Shown here one piece after another: positions 1 through 10,529 of a DNA stretch of 64,000 nt. Numbering within the stretch: the first letter of the stretch is position 1; the number at the start of each line of letters is the position of its first letter. The position numbers and the translations under genes were made by a program. Below the pieces are notes generated by a model. It worked only from the letters and a program-made list of their open reading frames with translations. It was not told where the DNA came from and did no database searches. This DNA comes from Phascolarctos cinereus (taxonomy: Eukaryota > Chordata > Mammalia > Diprotodontia > Phascolarctidae): assembly GCF_002099425.1 (NCBI RefSeq), contig NW_018343982.1, positions 14,734,501-14,798,500 on the forward strand, written 5' to 3'.

Positions 1-47
1 AACTTCTCAGATCAAACACTACAAGGACAGGGCAGTTGATCAGTAAT

Positions 48-69
48 ACATACACACACACACACACAA
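48..69. repeat. (AC)n microsatellite
   Basis: Short run of alternating A and C, seen directly. Confidence 0.9.
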
Positions 70-406
70 TACTTAAAATGAAGAGACATGGGTTTGGTTC
101 TTCCAGTTAGCTTTCCAGAAAACCTTAGCATTTTTTTTTGAAGACAGAAGAATACTTAAACACTTACAGGCCTTCAAAAATTTCCTTGACAAAAGATTTC
201 AGTTGAAAAGAACTATGGTAAGAGTCTTGTGGCAATATTTCTTTAGGCAGATAAGTAGGTAAGGACATTCAACAAAGGCTTCCTAAAAGAAATTGATAAC
301 TGTAGTAGTGATTATAAAGTAATATTTACAATTTCAAATTGAACATTTAAATTTTAAATTGTTGAATTGCCAATTTAACAGTGCTGAATTGCCTGATTCC
401 TCAGTC

Positions 407-506
407 AAAAAAAAAAAAGGAAGGAAAGAGAGAGAGACAGAAGGAAGCAGGGAGAGAGGGAAGAAGGCTTAGGAAGGAAGGAGGGAAGAAGGAAAGAAGA
501 AGAAAT
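407..506. repeat. Purine-only low-complexity tract
   Basis: About 100 bases almost wholly A and G: an A run followed by GGAA, GAGA and GGGAGA units. The 62-codon open frame across it is Lys/Arg/Glu-rich only because of this composition and is not a gene. Confidence 0.9.
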
Positions 507-653
507 TCCTTTCAATGGAAAGAGAATTTTAATGAGTATGTATGTATAGTCTTTACAGAGAGAAAGTAGAACTGGAAGCAATATGTGGAAATTGCAAAGA
601 GGCCAATTTCATCTTGATATTAACACATATTTAGGTGACGCTTTAAGGCGTAA

Positions 654-897
654 GGGGCAGCTAGGTGACACAGTGGATAGAGCACTGGGCCTATAGTCAG
701 GAAGACATCTTTCTGAGTTCAAATCTGATCTCAGACACTTATTACCTGTGTGACCCTGGGCAAACCACTTAACCCCATTTGCCACACCTTCCTCATTTGT
801 AAAACAAGCTGGAGAAGGAAATGACAAACTACTCCAGTATCTTTGCCAAGAAAACCCCAAATAGGGTCATGAAGAGTTGGACACAACTGAACAATAA
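654..897 (+). repeat. MAR1/WSINE1-type SINE, near full length
   Basis: Starts with GGGGCAGCTAGGTG, continues through the tRNA-like GAGTTCAAATCTGATCTCAG and TGTGACCCTGGGCAA boxes, and ends in the RTE-like tail (CCAGTATCTTTGCCAAG, then GAGTTGGACACAACTGA). This is the dominant SINE of the window. No clear TSD. Confidence 0.9.
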
Positions 898-949
898 TTT
901 TATAATTTACACAGTGTCTTCCTCCCAAAACATGCTTGCCTGCAAATAA

Positions 950-1100
950 TCCTCAATCTACAACTGAGGCAGCTAAAGCTGAGATAAGGTATTGAATTTT
1001 CCTGTGGTCACACAGCTAGAATGTGATAGAATCAGCACTTGAACCCAGATCTTCTGATCTAAAGTCCAGGACTCTTTGTACCACCCTGGACTGCAACACA
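950..1100 (-). repeat. MIR-family SINE fragment
   Basis: Antisense core with GGTCACACAGCTAGAATG and a CTTGAACCCAGATCTTCTG B-box-like segment, ending near TACCACCCTGG. Diverged. Confidence 0.65.
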
Positions 1101-1304
1101 TTTTGGAGAAAACCTTTTAAAGTGCTCTAGTGGTTGTGAATCTCCTCAGCTACCATCACCTCAAAGCATCACACACTGATCGTCCTTGTACCGTATTCTG
1201 AGTAACTTACAATGTGGAAAATGGACCAAACATAGTTGTGCTACTCCAGCTTTTCCTGCACAGAGATCTCTATATCTGTTGACTGCATCTGGCAGTAAAT
1301 AATC

Positions 1305-1420
1305 ATAGAATAACTCCTTGGAAGAGCTAGATGGATCTTATAATCCAATCCTCGTCTTTTACAGAAGAAACAGGCTCAGAGACAGGAAAGGACTTGACCA
1401 AAGTCACACAGTGGCGAATC
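1305..1420 (-). repeat. MIR3-like SINE fragment
   Basis: ATCATAGAATAACTCC, a GAAACAGGCTCAGAGACAGG segment and AAAGTCACACAGTGGC follow the antisense MIR3 order. Diverged, so edges are approximate. Confidence 0.55.
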
Positions 1421-1665
1421 AAGACAAGTCTCCCATTTCTCAGTTCTGTGCTTTTGCTAGGGAAGAAAGTTCTAGGTGCCACTAAGATGGTGCTTACCTT
1501 TCTGGGTTATTTGCTGATTCAGACATGTCCTTAGGCTTCTAATAAAAGTCTGATGAGGATGATCTATCTGTTTCTGGAAATAATATTATCATCATTTAGC
1601 TATTTGTGAGAAAATGCCAATGTGATCTCAAAGCTGAATCACTTCACGTAATTGGCTTAAAGATG

Positions 1666-1900
1666 CTATCACAGAATCACAGAATTTTTAGAGTTGGAAG
1701 GGTTTTTTTTTTTAACGATTATCTGTTTCAAACTGTATCAGAAAAAAGAATCTCTAGTACAACAACCTGTTTGTAAACCTCCTGTGAGGAAGAGCTCACA
1801 ACCTCTTGAGGCACTCCATTCTACTTACTAGGTACTTTGACTTATTGGGGACTGTGAAGCCTACAGTGACCTCTTTGTAATTTCTACATATTGTTTCAGA
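1666..1900 (-). repeat. L3/CR1-type LINE 3' end
   Basis: Begins with the antisense L3 terminus (ATCACAGAATTTTTAGAGTTGG) and runs into a diverged CTCACAACCTCTTGAGGCACTCCATT segment matching the order of antisense L3. An internal T run is present. Confidence 0.55.
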
Positions 1901-1904
1901 TTCT

Positions 1905-2995
1905 GCTTTCTGTCTGTGATAACAATACTAGCCATATATACTCATTAAAATCCCATTTCCATATAAAGAAATTAATTTCTCCTTCCTTTCTCTTTCCTAC
2001 TTTCTTTCCTTCTTCTCCCTCAACATATAACTCATCAGGATCAAAATTTAATAATTTGGTAATGGATGGTGCCAGAAAAACAAGAAAAAAAGCACAAATA
2101 ATCCTGATTTCTATATATAAACAATTATATTATTCTGCAGAGATATAACTTGGACAGATGTTTAGAATCTCTTACTTTGACAATGATTTTTCTGTTCACA
2201 CAGTCTTGAAAGATTCCAAAATTCTCACCCAAGCTGTGAAAGCAGTTTTTCTTATGTGGTCAAAAGTATGACTGCTATCTTAGGAATGGCCTACATAAGA
2301 CAACATGTTGTGTCTATGAATTCTAATTCATCACAAGTGAGTTTGAAATAGGGGATGGAGCTGTTTCTCAGATGACTTTTCTGTTTTCCTGTAATGTTCA
2401 CTACGTGGTACTTAAAGCTGTTTTTACAAGTCAGAAAATCCTGCTGGAGACCAATTAGACCAGTCCCCTTTTGCCTAGAGGAAGAGAGGCATGCAGTGAT
2501 AGCTACAGTGACTAATGAATATCCATGAATATCTAACTTCAAGGGAATTCTACCAACCTATAAATTTAACCTTATCTGCCCTACTCAGAACCAGTCCATT
2601 TGTCAGAGATTTCAGCTCCCTGTGTAAAACCGCACAGCCCCTAGAATCTGCATGACACCTGGTGTTTGGCAGTATTTTTGTCTGAATAGAGTTAATTTTG
2701 TGAGAACAGTTTTATATGAAGCCTCCTTTTCCCAGATCAGATTAGAAGGAGTTCCAGCCAGTGTGTCAGTGAGGTGGACCAGACCAAAAGTCTGTATCCA
2801 CTTCTTCTAGGATATTCCCAGTCCATCTGTGTCCATGAGGTTTATACATCACTCAGTAAACTGTAGTTATATCAAGTTAATGTGAGAGTTTGCCAATATT
2901 CCTTGAAATCCTGAATCTGACTAGCAGCATGGTCAAAAGCACATGCTTATATCAAAACTGCAATAAATCTCCTATTCAATAGTAACTGTGAACAG
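1905..2995. other. Unassigned sequence, no supported feature
   Basis: AT-rich DNA with only short open frames (84 codons or less) that resemble no protein I know. I see no repeat family I can name here. Confidence 0.5.
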
Positions 2996-3002
2996 AATCA
3001 AT

Positions 3003-3070
3003 CAACATGCACTTATTAAGTGCCTACTGTGTTCCAGGAACTGTGCTAAAATGCTGGAGGTACGAAAGTA
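3003..3070 (-). repeat. L2 3'-end fragment
   Basis: ACTTATTAAGTGCCTACTGTG followed by a CAGGAACTGTGCTAA segment is the antisense L2 terminus. Confidence 0.6.
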
Positions 3071-3074
3071 ACAT

Positions 3075-3830
3075 GGTTGCTCTGGCCCCATTGTATGAGG
3101 GGCAAGCCCATTACATTTTACCTCTGCTCTCTGTCCCTTTCCCCTTCTCTAGTGTGCTGAAGGCATTGGGTAGTGCTCTCTTTTCTTTGCCATTGGCTTG
3201 AGCCTACACTGATTGTGTTGTCTCCTTTTTAGGGATTCATTGACTAGCACCCCAGTGCTATTTAACTACTTAACTTTTGTAAAGAGATATCTACTTCAAA
3301 GATAAAGCAAGAGTAAACATACATTTTCCTCAATACCTTGGTGACATAATCCTCCCTATGCCACCTCTTCTCTGGGGAGGAGAGGGATTAGGCTCACAGG
3401 TTAACTCATAATTTCTACATAGGATAAGTCCCCCCAAGTTCAAGTACAGTGCTTCTCAAGACTTCCCTGCCAGGCTGGCTCCAGTATTTAACTTGGATTC
3501 CTGGATGCCTTCATGACTAGAGGTTCTGAGTCAGAGACCACCCTCAGAGTCTCAGGGATATATGGCCAAAGGAGGAGGAAGATAGCCCTCTGTCCTCCCT
3601 CCCCACCACTTAGTATCAACTTCTGTGGGTAACAGAATCCTTTACCCTTGAATGGGAATGCAGGGAAAGTCCAGGCTGTGCTTAGTCAGTTAGTTTGAAT
3701 GACATAGTTCTGACTACATAGACAATGGAAAAAGCTTGCTTAAAACATGTGGTGGACCAATGCAGAATGCTGATACATATACCAGTTCTTTTGTTTCCAA
3801 GAAGCGAGTTTCCCAGATTCTTCAAATTTT
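3075..3830. other. Unassigned sequence, no supported feature
   Basis: No recognisable repeat, exon or RNA gene was found. Confidence 0.45.
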
Positions 3831-3834
3831 ACAC

Positions 3835-4200
3835 AATTACATAACACAAAGACAAAAATAAAATGTGCCTTACCTTTAAGGTGTTTACATTATAATAGGA
3901 GAAATAATAATAGCTACATGTACAACTATAGGTAAATATAAGATACATATAAATCAAATTGCTAAGGAAGGGAGTCACCAATCAGGAGAACAGGTCCTTA
4001 GGATGGAGATTTTTCTAGGCTGGAAAGCAGTTGGTGGGGATATGGATATGTCTGGGGAGTAAGTCAGTCAGGGAGTGAAGAAATATGGCTAGGACTCCTG
4101 ACCAATCAGAGAGCTGAGTTGTGAGTCAAGAGAGAAGACTTTAGGGGAAGAAGTTCCTCCAGGGTGGAAGAACAGTTGTAGAGGAGGAAGAGAAACCCAC
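3835..4200 (-). repeat. L2 LINE fragment (diverged)
   Basis: The stretch reads like antisense L2 3' region: a segment around TTAAGGTGTTTACATTATAA, then GGAGTCACCAATCAGGAG. Similar in order to clearer antisense L2 copies at 10.3 and 51.2 kb, but strongly diverged. Confidence 0.4.
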
Positions 4201-4279
4201 TGAAAGAAAGTGTCAAGACACAAATAGTTTCATCTTTTAAGAATGAAACATCACCGTAGTAGAAAAAGGTCAGCACTTG

Positions 4280-4995
4280 GAGTCAAGAGACATGGCTTTG
4301 GAGTTGAAAGAGGGACTTGTTACAGAAAATAAACTCCCCCAATGCTCCTATTTGCAAATGACACAGTTGTTGATTGCATCAAATCTAAAAACACTGCAGA
4401 GCCTCTTAAGTAAGACCCATAATCTTTCAAAAGAGTCTGGACTAATTATTCAAACAAGAAAAACAAATGAAGGAAGAAGGCACATTGCTCAGTCTATGAC
4501 ATGGAGTTGGAAGAATGATGGCAAAGAGTGAATGTATCAGTACATATATCTTGGACAAACATTAAGCATGAGCAATAAACTTGGCTCAACAACAAAAAGG
4601 AGTAAGAGAATAGACCAATTGTCTTTGGAAAATTGTTCAGTACTTTTAATGATCCTAAGCTTCTCCCTGAAACAAAGGCTCTTCCTTTTCTCATTGGTAT
4701 TCTTCTATTGAAGCCAATTAGCTTCAAGTAAGGGAATACTAGAGTTCCCAAAGAATTTAAGTTGAAGTTCATTGCAAGGGCAATGGAAGGGTGCCTGGTA
4801 AGAATGAGTAGTCTTTAATACATTACCCACCAACAGTTACACAAAATAAACAGCATTTTAAAAATGGGTCAAGCATGTTGTGTAAGTGATGAATGACTGA
4901 TGGGAACCAAGTGCTCCGTTGTTTTCCATTCAACATCAAGAGAACCAGAAGCAGGTCACCAGTATGTTGGGCAGGCGAAGTATAGAGAATTTATA
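4280..4995 (+). mobile_element. RTE-clade LINE fragment (reverse transcriptase and downstream part)
   Basis: From 4342 the sequence translates as MLLFANDTVV, the RT catalytic box of RTE/BovB-type LINEs (family norm FADD; here the first D is N at 4357-4359). About 180 bases on, it gives YIYLGQTLSMSNKLGSTTKR, the RTE YxYLGQ motif just downstream of the RT palm. The part near 4950 (AGGTCACCAGTATGTTGGGC) resembles the family's RWAGH-like segment. Several frame changes are needed to follow it, so it is dead. The 84-codon open frame at 4277-4531 is only a chance survivor. This clade plausibly supplied the retrotransposition machinery for the window's MAR1/WSINE1 SINEs (inference from their BovB-like tails). 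It lacks the LINE 3' end. Confidence 0.75.
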
Positions 4996-5089
4996 GGAGG
5001 CCTTGGATAGAGTTGTACAGCATGAGAGAATGGACCGGTTGCAGTTTTCACCTTTGGAGGAGTGCCCACAGCAATCAGTTCACAGATCT

Positions 5090-5243
5090 GTCAGGGTATT
5101 GACCGATGAGGAAACAGATGCTCAAAGAAATTGTATGACTTTCCCGTCCTCACACAACAAGTATGTGTCAGAAATGAGATTTGAATCTATGTCTTTCTTA
5201 ACTTTATGTCTACCACTCTTGCCAGTGTGCCATATTGCCTTTC
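5090..5243 (-). repeat. MIR-family SINE fragment
   Basis: Antisense order: GATGAGGAAACAGATGCTCA, CCTCACACAACAAG, GAGATTTGAATCTATGTC, ending near CAGTGTGCCATATTGCC. Confidence 0.65.
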
Positions 5244-5559
5244 CTTGAACTCATCAAAGGTGACAAATTATTCTCTTAATATCTCCTCTCTTGTTTTGGG
5301 TTTCATCTCCTGATTAACCATCATTGTTCTGTTCTTTCCAGTCCAAAAATCACTTTCCTTTGCAGAGAAAACCAAAACCAAATAAGAGTTGAATAGTTCT
5401 TTCTTCTGTGCACACATCCTCTCTCCCCACCCACCCCATCATCATCCTATCCACCCCGAATAGCAGTCCTATCCCTTCTTTGCTCCTTTACTTTCACCCA
5501 ATTTGATTTTTAAAAACTCCTTTTGTTGAATTCAGCCCCTTCTGTGCATTAGCTAGCAC

Positions 5560-6705
5560 TCCTGATATGCTCACTGTATAGTATCTTCCTAGCTTCCCTA
5601 TTACTATTGAAGCTACCTACATTCTCCAAGACACTCAGGCTCTCAACCTAATCATAGAGGCAGCTAAGTGGATAAATGGATAGAGCACCCAGTCTGGAGT
5701 TAGGAAGACCTGAGTTCAAATCCAACCTCAGACACTCGTTAGTTGTGTGGCGCTGGACAAACCAGTTAACCTCTCTGGGACTCAGTTTCCTCATTTGTAA
5801 AGTGAGGAGCACCTAACTCCCAGGGTTGTTGTGAGGATAAATGAAATAATAATTGTAAAATGTTTAGAACAGTGCCTGCCATATACTAAGTGCTATATGA
5901 ATATTAGCTATTATTATTATCTTCTCACTCTCATTCCCCATATCCAGTCTGTGGTCAAGTCCTGTTGTTTCTACTTTCATAACATCTTTCTTATAGGCCC
6001 CATTTTCTCTTTTCATACTATAATTACTCTGGTTCATATCCCTATCACCTAACACATGAGTGATGCATATAGACTCTTGCAGTAGCCTGCTGATTGGTTT
6101 TCCTGTTACAGGTCTCTTTTCACTCCAGTCAGTCCTCCACTTAGCTGTCAGATTGCTCTTCCTAAAGTACCACCACATTACACTCTCCCCCTTGCCCTCA
6201 TTCGGGAAACTCCAAGCTCATTGTCTCCAAGCTCAAATATAAAATTCCCTGTTTGGTTTCTAAAACCTTACCTTTCCTACCTTTTCTACCTTTTTTATAC
6301 CTCACTCCCCTGCACATACTCTTCCATCCAGGGACACTGGCCTCCTTGCTGTTCCTTGAATAAGACTCAATTTCCCAACTCCTAACATTTTCACTGGCTG
6401 TCCCCACAGCCTGGAATTCTCTCCTTTATCTCTGCCTTCTCTGCCTTCCTTCAAGTCTCAGCTAACATTCCACCTCCACAAGAACTCTTTCCTAGTCCTC
6501 CATAAGCCTTTCTTCTGAGACTGTCCCCAATTTGTCCTGTATTTATCTTGTTTGTATGTAGTTGTTCATAGGTTGTCTCCCCCATTTAACTGTGGGCTCC
6601 TTGAAAATGTTAACTTTTTTGCCTTCCTTTTGCCTTCCTTTGTATCCCCAGTACTTAGCACAGTGCATGGGACATAGGAGGTATTTAATAAATGCTTGCT
6701 GACTT
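5560..6705 (+). mobile_element. L2 LINE 3' half, interrupted by a SINE
   Basis: The ORF2 C-terminal part begins before the SINE at 5656-5922 (ACACTCAGGCTCTCAACC). It resumes after it as IPHIQSVVKSCCFYFHNI (within 5921-6050), matching the L2 ORF2 segment whose usual form is PHIQSVxKSCRFYLRNI. The 3' UTR follows with CACTGGCCTCCTTGCTGTTC, CAGCCTGGAATTCTCTCC, and the terminal CCCCAGTACTTAGCACAGTG and TTTAATAAATGCTTG. Frames are disrupted. The longest and clearest plus-strand L2 in the window. Confidence 0.85.
5656..5922 (+). repeat. THER-1/MIR-type SINE
   Basis: Head GAGGCAGCTAAGTGGATAAA, MIR core GTTTCCTCATTTGTAAAGTG, then the L2-like tail GGGTTGTTGTGAGGATAAAT and a TTATTATTATC end. Inserted in the L2 around it, so younger than that L2. 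Confidence 0.85.
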
Positions 6706-6727
6706 GGCAGAACCTTGTGATACTTCT

Positions 6728-6976
6728 GTGCAGATTAAATGTAAAAGTGTGCCATAAAAAGTACGTATATCCTCGCACCCTACGAAGAGCCAGTTGTTAA
6801 ATATTTACCAGCATACCCCTGGACACAAAGCAGATGTCATATGTTCTTGCCGGAATCCCTGGAAGCTGCAGAACCAGAAAGTATCTCCCTTCATAGGTTC
6901 TCTGAGTCTTTACCTCCCAACAACTTCTCTGCCTGTACCCTAGATCCGCATATCCCCTCTTCCTGCATTTACTTCC
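6728..6976 (-). repeat. Unassigned interspersed repeat, copy A
   Basis: Matches copy B (7735-8290) over most of its length: GCAGATTAAATGTAAAAGTG, GTTGTTAAATATTTACCAGC, TGGACACAAAGCAG, and a CTAGATCCGCATATCCCCTC segment. Antisense to copies at 18.3, 41.7 and 48.3 kb. Probably a non-autonomous DNA transposon, but I cannot name the family. Confidence 0.7.
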
Positions 6977-7009
6977 ATATTTTATAATATCTTTTTAAAA
7001 TTTAAATAT

Positions 7010-7180
7010 GTAGGAAAGTGATTTGCCCAAGGTCACACAATCTGGACTCAACCCAAGTCTGCTGACAAAATTTTCAGTACTCTTTTCCCTGCACCAAGGA
7101 TTATGGCAAGAATAGAATGAGATAATATGTATAAAGTGCTTTGTAATCAATAATGCACTTTCTCCATCAAGGTTATTATT
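7010..7180. repeat. MIR-family SINE fragments, rearranged
   Basis: GATTTGCCCAAGGTCACACA is an antisense MIR core. Close by, GAATGAGATAATATGTATAAA looks like a MIR tail in the opposite sense. Too diverged to give a single clean element. Confidence 0.45.
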
Positions 7181-7734
7181 GACATTTTCATCATCATTAG
7201 TTATACTAATAATAGTGATAATGATAATAGTAATGAAATGTTCCACCCTTCATAGCTGATTCCAGACTCCAGGAGTTTCACTGCCAAGTTTCCTTCCACA
7301 CCTTTCCAGGTGCCAAGTGGATGTATTAAAAGCTAAAATTGATTGGAGATGCCCCATCAGTCACTGAGCTTCTCTGGAGCTTAAAGACGTCAGCATTGTA
7401 AATAAAGTTGTCTGATGAAGTAGAAGTTAAGGAAAGAAAGCCAAAAGTACCATTTCAAAATATCCCACAACATTGGCCTGGTGTTCATTTCCCTGGGTCA
7501 TTTGTTCAAGGGTAGAGAAAAGTTGCTCAGCTTGCTTTTTTTTTTTAAGTAGACTGTTGTCTCCTTTGCTTTCAGCAGAGGATCCGCCAGGAGTCAGCAG
7601 TCCGGGAGTGTGCAGAATTTCTATTAATATTCTCTAGAGAGGTGGGCAAGCTAGCATTGAAAGCAAGCCTTTTATGTGGCACTGCTCAGCAGAGGGCATC
7701 CCTTTGTCTTTCTGGGACATAAGGTTTGGAGTGG

Positions 7735-8290
7735 GGGATGGCAGTGCTGGAGCCAGATCAGTCTGACTGTTCAATGTTCAGCATAAGTATTTACACTTTG
7801 GAAATTGGCAAATGCTGTAAATCAGGACTTGATTTTTTATTTTGTTGATGGTCTATACTTAAGGAAATGATAAAGAAAATGTTAAAAAATGCAGATTAAA
7901 CTTAAAAGTGTGCCACAAAAAGTGTGTATATGTATATATATATATATATATATGTAATATAATGTGTGTAATATATGTACATATATACATATACATCATA
8001 TATGTATATATGTACATACACACATCATATATGCATATGCATATGCATATACATATGTATATATTTCACCACCACCACCAAAGAGCTGTTGTTAAACATT
8101 TACCAACGTGTCCCTGGACACAAGGCAGAGGTGGTTATGTGTTCTTGCTGGCATCCCTAAAAGCCATAGAACCACAGAGCATCTCCCTTTAGAGGTTCCC
8201 TGAGTTTAAAGTCTTGAGCCCCAAGCAAAGTTTGTCAGACTCCTCTACATCCAAACCCTAGATTCTCATATCTTCTCTTCCCTGCACCTC
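7735..8290 (-). repeat. Unassigned interspersed repeat, copy B (longest)
   Basis: Contains every block seen in the other copies. On the minus strand, in order: a region ending TGTCCAGGGACACGTTGG, TAAATGTTTAACAACAGC, GGCACACTTTTAAGTTTAAT, TTAAGTATAGACCATCAAC, a CAGCATTTGCCAATTTCC block, and CTGATCTGGCTCCAGCAC. A large AT/GT microsatellite has expanded inside it (7925-8063). Confidence 0.7.
7925..8080. repeat. Compound (AT/GT)n microsatellite plus short (CAC)n
   Basis: Alternating purine-pyrimidine tract of about 140 bases with TATA, TGTA and TGCATA units, then four CAC units. Open frames through it are rich in Tyr, Ile, His and Met for this reason only. Confidence 0.9.
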
Positions 8291-8594
8291 CCCCACACCT
8301 TGGAATGTATTTTGAATTGTTCTTCTATGGGGCCATCAACATTATAGGTGCTGCTCATGAAAAGGGAGTCCATGCACTGCCAAATTTCCCTTCCAGATCC
8401 CCTTTCCCCTGAAGTCTCTCTATTTCTCTTTAAAAATCAATACAAGCACAGACTTTCTAACCCACATATCCCCTACCATGGTGAACAACTAAACAGATGG
8501 AGATCTGCAAACATTAAGACTGGAATTGCCAGATAAATCTATTCATTAGTAGCAAAGATATCCCTGATTTTCAGATATATCCCTGCAGTGAATG

Positions 8595-8770
8595 AGAGAA
8601 TGAATTAAAATGCTTTTATTAGGACTTACTATGTGTCAAACACTATACGAAAACCTTAGAAAACAAATACAAAAACAAAGACAGTCCCTGCCTACAAGGA
8701 GCTAACATTCCAAAGGAATACAGCAAACATAGGAAAGTTGTAGTCAAGTAGGGATAACTGGTTTAGAAAG
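8595..8770 (-). repeat. L2 3'-end fragment
   Basis: GCTTTTATTAGGACTTACTATGT, a CAAACACTATACGA block, then CAGTCCCTGCCTACAAGGAG: the antisense L2 terminal order. Confidence 0.7.
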
Positions 8771-8802
8771 TTACTATTTAGGAGTAGAGACTTAGAAGAG
8801 TA

Positions 8803-9058
8803 GATAATAATAATAATTACAACATTTATATAGTACCTACTATGTTCCAAATGCTTTACAAATATGATCACATTAGATCCTCACAACAACCCTGGGAGGT
8901 AGGTGCTATTATTGTTTCCATTTTACAGTTGAGGAAACTGAGGAAGATAAAAGCTAAACTTGCCCAGGGTCATATAGGTAAGTAAATATCTGAGGTTGGA
9001 TTTATTCTCAGGTCTTAATGACTCCAGATCCAGTGCTCTATCCACTGTACCACCTAAT
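8803..9058 (-). repeat. THER-1/MIR-type SINE
   Basis: Near full length. TATATAGTACCTACTATGTT, CACAACAACCCTGGGAGGTA, TTTTACAGTTGAGGAAACTG, ending TATCCACTGTACCACCTAA. Confidence 0.88.
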
Positions 9059-9059
9059 T

Positions 9060-9299
9060 ATAACAACAACAATAAGCTTTTATGCAGTGCTTTAAGGTTT
9101 ACGAGGCACTTTACAAATGTGTCATTTTATCATCACAGTACCCTTGGGTGGTAGGTGTTATTTTTCTCTCACTTTACAGATGAAGAACTGAGGCAGACAG
9201 GTTAGGCATACATCTAGAGAGGCTCTGTGGCTGGATTTGAGCTCAGGTCTTCCTGACTCCAAATCCAGAGCATTATCCACTGTGCCACCTAGCTGCCCC
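9060..9299 (-). repeat. THER-1/MIR-type SINE, head-to-tail with its neighbour
   Basis: A second complete copy directly abuts the first in the same orientation: ACAACAACAATAAGC, TTTACAGATGAAGAACTGAG, ending CCACTGTGCCACCTAGCTGC. The two differ enough to be separate insertions, not a recent tandem duplication. Confidence 0.88.
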
Positions 9300-10255
9300 A
9301 TGCCTTTTCCAGTGACAGAAATGATTTGATCATGATTCCAGAAGTATAAAGGCAGAGGGAGGGATGGGAAGGAAGGGGGTGGACCATATGGGCATAGCAG
9401 GGTGGCTGATAGAAGGGTGTAGGAAAGTAAAATGAAGCATGGCTAGGCCTTTCTTGAAATAGTGGACAAGGTTGAGGAACTTGCTAGTCAGGCCAGTTGG
9501 CTTCCAGAGTAAGAGTTCTGGAGGTGAAAAGGTTAGCGAATTAAGATGTGAACAAGATAAATATCTCACATAATTTAGGGCATTTCTATAAATATGTTCC
9601 AAAAATGCACTTTAAAAAGCCCAAGCAAGTATCCTGCTCTTTTCCAGTCAGTAATTCTTTGTTCTCTCTCCCCTCATCTCCAAGAAACTCAAAAGAAATG
9701 AGTTCTCATGTAGTGCAAATATTAATTTGTAACTGGAATTAGACACTACTGATATTGGCTGTCACATCATCTCATAATTGTGAGGTCTCTTTAGCTCCAA
9801 TAGCTCAACAGATTTGTGTATAAGTCGAAAAGGTCACTGTCATATCACTGACCACTGCCCCGCCCCCAAAAAAGAAAAAGCTCTCTGCTTCCTGCTGCTG
9901 GCCTCCAGGGACCATGGTGATCCAAGTGCAGCCTCCATGGAATATCTCCTTAGGGTCCCATGTAGAGGTGTAGATTCTTGATTTGTTCCTAGAGTTTAGG
10001 ACTTTAATAAGAAGCTTACAGAGACTAACACAGAGTTACAAATCTTGCTAGATTAACTAAAGTTCTTTGATAACAAGCTCCCAAACTGCAAAAATGATGA
10101 ATAGAGAGTAAAACTGAGAGTTTCAAAGAGAACACAAATACCATGACTGAATATATTTTTAACATTGCATTGTATTGCTGCAGATTAGGGAAAAATACTA
10201 TTAATTTTGTAGATGCTAAATGTCCATCTAGTGCCTTGAAACCAGTAATTAGTAG
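9300..10255. other. Unassigned sequence, no supported feature
   Basis: Only short open frames of 64-90 codons without recognisable similarity. No repeat I can name. Confidence 0.45.
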
Positions 10256-10257
10256 AA

Positions 10258-10525
10258 AGTCTACCAATCAGTCAGGCAATAAATATTAAGCACTTACTAT
10301 GTGCCAAGCATGTGGTTACAAAGAAAGGCAACCATCCCAGTTCTCAAGGAGCTCACAGTCTAATAGGGAAGAGAACATGCAAACAGTTGTGCACAAACAA
10401 GCTATCTCCTGGATAAATTGGAGATAATGAACAGAGGGAAGGCACTAGCATGAAGGGGATCAGGGAAGGTTTCCTATGGAAGGTGATATGTTAGCTGGGA
10501 CTTGAAGGAAGCCAAGAGGTGAGAA
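10258..10525 (-). repeat. L2 3'-end fragment
   Basis: AATATTAAGCACTTACTATG, CTCAAGGAGCTCACAGTCTA, GGATAAATTGGAGATAATGA, GGAAGGCACTAGCATGAAGG and TGGGACTTGAAGGAAGCC follow the antisense of the L2 3' region seen in sense at 39.8-40.0 kb. Confidence 0.8.
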
Positions 10526-10529
10526 GATA

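Noticed and set aside
5325-5530. Pyrimidine-rich stretch that recalls an L1 or other UTR
   Set aside because: Similarity is only an impression of word order; not enough to name an element.
7908-8192. Tyr/Ile/His/Met-rich open frame
   Set aside because: Produced by the AT/GT microsatellite.
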